64,000 nt of DNA, taken from the NCBI GenBank assembly GCA_039794405.1, contig JBDIVL010000021.1, forward strand, positions 1-64,000, given 5' to 3'. The stretch is from JBDIVL01 sp039794405 (lineage in GTDB: Bacteria; Planctomycetota; Brocadiia; Brocadiales; Brocadiaceae). Of this stretch, positions 62,847-64,000 are shown piece after piece. Position 1 is the stretch's first letter. The number at the start of each line of letters is the position of its first letter. Both the position numbers and the translations under genes were made by a program. The notes below the pieces were generated by a model. That model ran no database searches. It was not told the DNA's origin and saw only the letters and a list, made by a program, of their open reading frames with translations.

Positions 62847-64000
62847 TCAAAACGTCAACAACTCTATCAACTCCTTCCTCGAAAATGCCTTAAACACCAC
62901 ATCGTCAGACTCGACCACGGAATTCATGAGGGCGGCTTTTTTTGTGATCATGGTATCGATCTTTTCCTCGAGCGTCCCTCTGGTGATAAGCTTGAATACC
63001 TGTACCCCTCGCGTCTGTCCAATACGATGCACACGGTCGGTTGCCTGATCCTCCCGTGCAGCGTTCCACCAGCGGTCATAATGGATGACTACTGAGGCCG
63101 CTGTCAGGTCAATACCCAGACCTCCTGCCATAAGACTCCCCAGAAAGACGTTACAATCCGGATCACTTTGGAATTTTTCTATAACTTTTCCACGGTTCCT
63201 TGTGCTGCCCCGCAAGGTCTCATACCTGAAACCCGCCTCATCAAGCCAGTCACCAAGAATATCGAGCATCTCCAGATATTGGGAAAAGACCACAACTTTT
63301 TCTCCTGCTTCCAGTGCCTCTTCTGCAATTTCTTTGAAAAGCTCAAACTTACCTGAAGCAGCACCTTTGGGAGTGCTTCCATTTAATACGAGTTTTGGGT
63401 GATCGCAGAGCCGTTTCAATTTTGTGAGCAGCGCAAAGATATGGATGTATTCTACCGGTTTGCTTTCGTCCTGTAGTTTTTGGATAAGCTTGCTCCCTTG
63501 TTCCCGAACAAGATCCTTATACATGACAATCTGTGCTGGCATGAGGGCACAATACCGCTTCTCTTCCATCTTTGGAGGCAATTCCGTTAAAACGTCTTTC
63601 TTGAGCCGCCTCAATTTAAATGGATGAATGATTTTCTTTAATATCTCACGTTTTTTATCATCCTGATATTTTGTGATGGGGATTTCATATCGCGCCCGAA
63701 AATCATGGATACTTCCCAAATAACCGGGCATCAGGAAGTCAAAGATAGACCACAGTTCTGTCAGCCTATTCTCAATAGGGGTGCCCGTGAGTGCCAGGCG
63801 GTGTTGCGACTTGAGAAGTCTTGCCGCCTTACTCATCTGGGCATTATGGTTCTTAATCTTCTGTGCCTCATCCAATACCACGTAATTCCATTGGATCTTG
63901 CTGAGGCCTTCCATATCACGTGAAAGGATGCTGTAAGTCGTTAATACAACAGGGGGAATGTTTCCTGAAAGGCGTAAATCTCTCTCTTTTCCATGGAATT
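62847..64000 (-). CDS. SNF2-family helicase, C-terminal part
   Basis: The frame is open to the window edge; the N-terminal part of the gene lies beyond 64000. Seen are PVVLTTYSILSRDME, motif II VVLDEAQKIKNHNAQMSKAA (DEAQ), motif III LALTGTPIENRLTELWSIFD, and the C-terminal lobe with motif V FLGSLMAGGLGIDLTAASVV and motif VI DRVHRIGQTRGVQVFKLITR. The end is short and basic. It belongs to the RapA/SNF2 type found in many bacteria, often near defence genes, and uses ATP to move on DNA. Its position next to two restriction systems suggests a defence link but does not prove one. Confidence 0.92.
   Translation of the reverse strand, partial: FHGKERDLRLSGNIPPVVLTTYSILSRDMEGLSKIQWNYVVLDEAQKIKNHNAQMSKAARLLKSQHRLALTGTPIENRLTELWSIFDFLMPGYLGSIHDFRARYEIPITKYQDDKKREILKKIIHPFKLRRLKKDVLTELPPKMEEKRYCALMPAQIVMYKDLVREQGSKLIQKLQDESKPVEYIHIFALLTKLKRLCDHPKLVLNGSTPKGAASGKFELFKEIAEEALEAGEKVVVFSQYLEMLDILGDWLDEAGFRYETLRGSTRNRGKVIEKFQSDPDCNVFLGSLMAGGLGIDLTAASVVIHYDRWWNAAREDQATDRVHRIGQTRGVQVFKLITRGTLEEKIDTMITKKAALMNSVVESDDVVFKAFSRKELIELLTF

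Noticed and set aside
1..64000. tRNA, rRNA or riboswitch
   Set aside because: I scanned intergenic regions for T-loop and D-loop patterns and conserved riboswitch cores and found nothing I could support; a covariance-model search would be needed to exclude small RNAs.

Overview
The window looks like a chromosomal stretch of an AT-rich Gram-negative bacterium. The best guess is an anammox-type planctomycete (Brocadiales), inferred from the mix of Kdo synthesis genes (an LPS-type outer membrane), many exported and lipid-anchored proteins, decayed genes and dense families of small palindromic repeats between genes. No rRNA, tRNA or taxonomic marker is present, so this is an inference. Coding density is moderate: many gaps of 300 to 1000 bases are filled by dispersed hairpin elements rather than genes.

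Layout. (1) 1-3.4 kb is a graveyard of toxin-antitoxin genes (RHH antitoxin with a truncated MazF, an intact VapC-type pair, a RHH/UPF0175-like antitoxin beside a broken PIN gene), two 5' stubs of a REP-associated tyrosine transposase and other gene fragments. (2) 3.5-21.7 kb is an envelope and polysaccharide region: a 1579-residue exported modular protein, a DUF2079 membrane protein, a Wzx-like flippase, three GT4 glycosyltransferases, ManC (GDP-mannose) and the Kdo enzymes KdsC and KdsD. The Kdo pair lies between two inverted copies of a 108-bp repeat. (3) 22-34.5 kb holds small exported proteins, a membrane-anchored JAMM-like protein, a GT39-like glycosyltransferase, two uncharacterised exported proteins, a Clp1-type P-loop kinase, another GT4 enzyme, a HAD phosphatase and an alpha/beta hydrolase. 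(4) 34.5-39 kb has succinate dehydrogenase/fumarate reductase SdhB and SdhA without a membrane subunit, a 56-residue conserved small protein and a radical SAM protein. (5) 39-58.9 kb is mixed: a PDZ protein with about twelve GxDxY repeats, a membrane protein fused to a large hydrolase-like domain, a flavodiiron protein, a Tat-type aldo/keto reductase, a broken ABC ATPase, a PqaA-like protein, a cytochrome c lipoprotein, panD-lgt, hflX, an ADP-forming acyl-CoA synthetase beta subunit, a HAD-HerA fusion and a CapA-like protein. (6) 58.9-64 kb is a defence island: an AvaI/BsoBI-type restriction-modification system whose nuclease is cut by an in-frame TGA, a BglII/BstYI-type nuclease with an MT-A70 methyltransferase, and the C-terminal part of a SNF2 helicase running off the window.

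The most distinctive signal is the repeat content. Several families of paired-hairpin elements recur, one with a compensatory base change that keeps the stem. Related palindromic sequence also appears inside open reading frames without breaking them. These, the solenoid PDZ protein, the HAD-HerA fusion and the TGA-interrupted nuclease are the points most worth following up.
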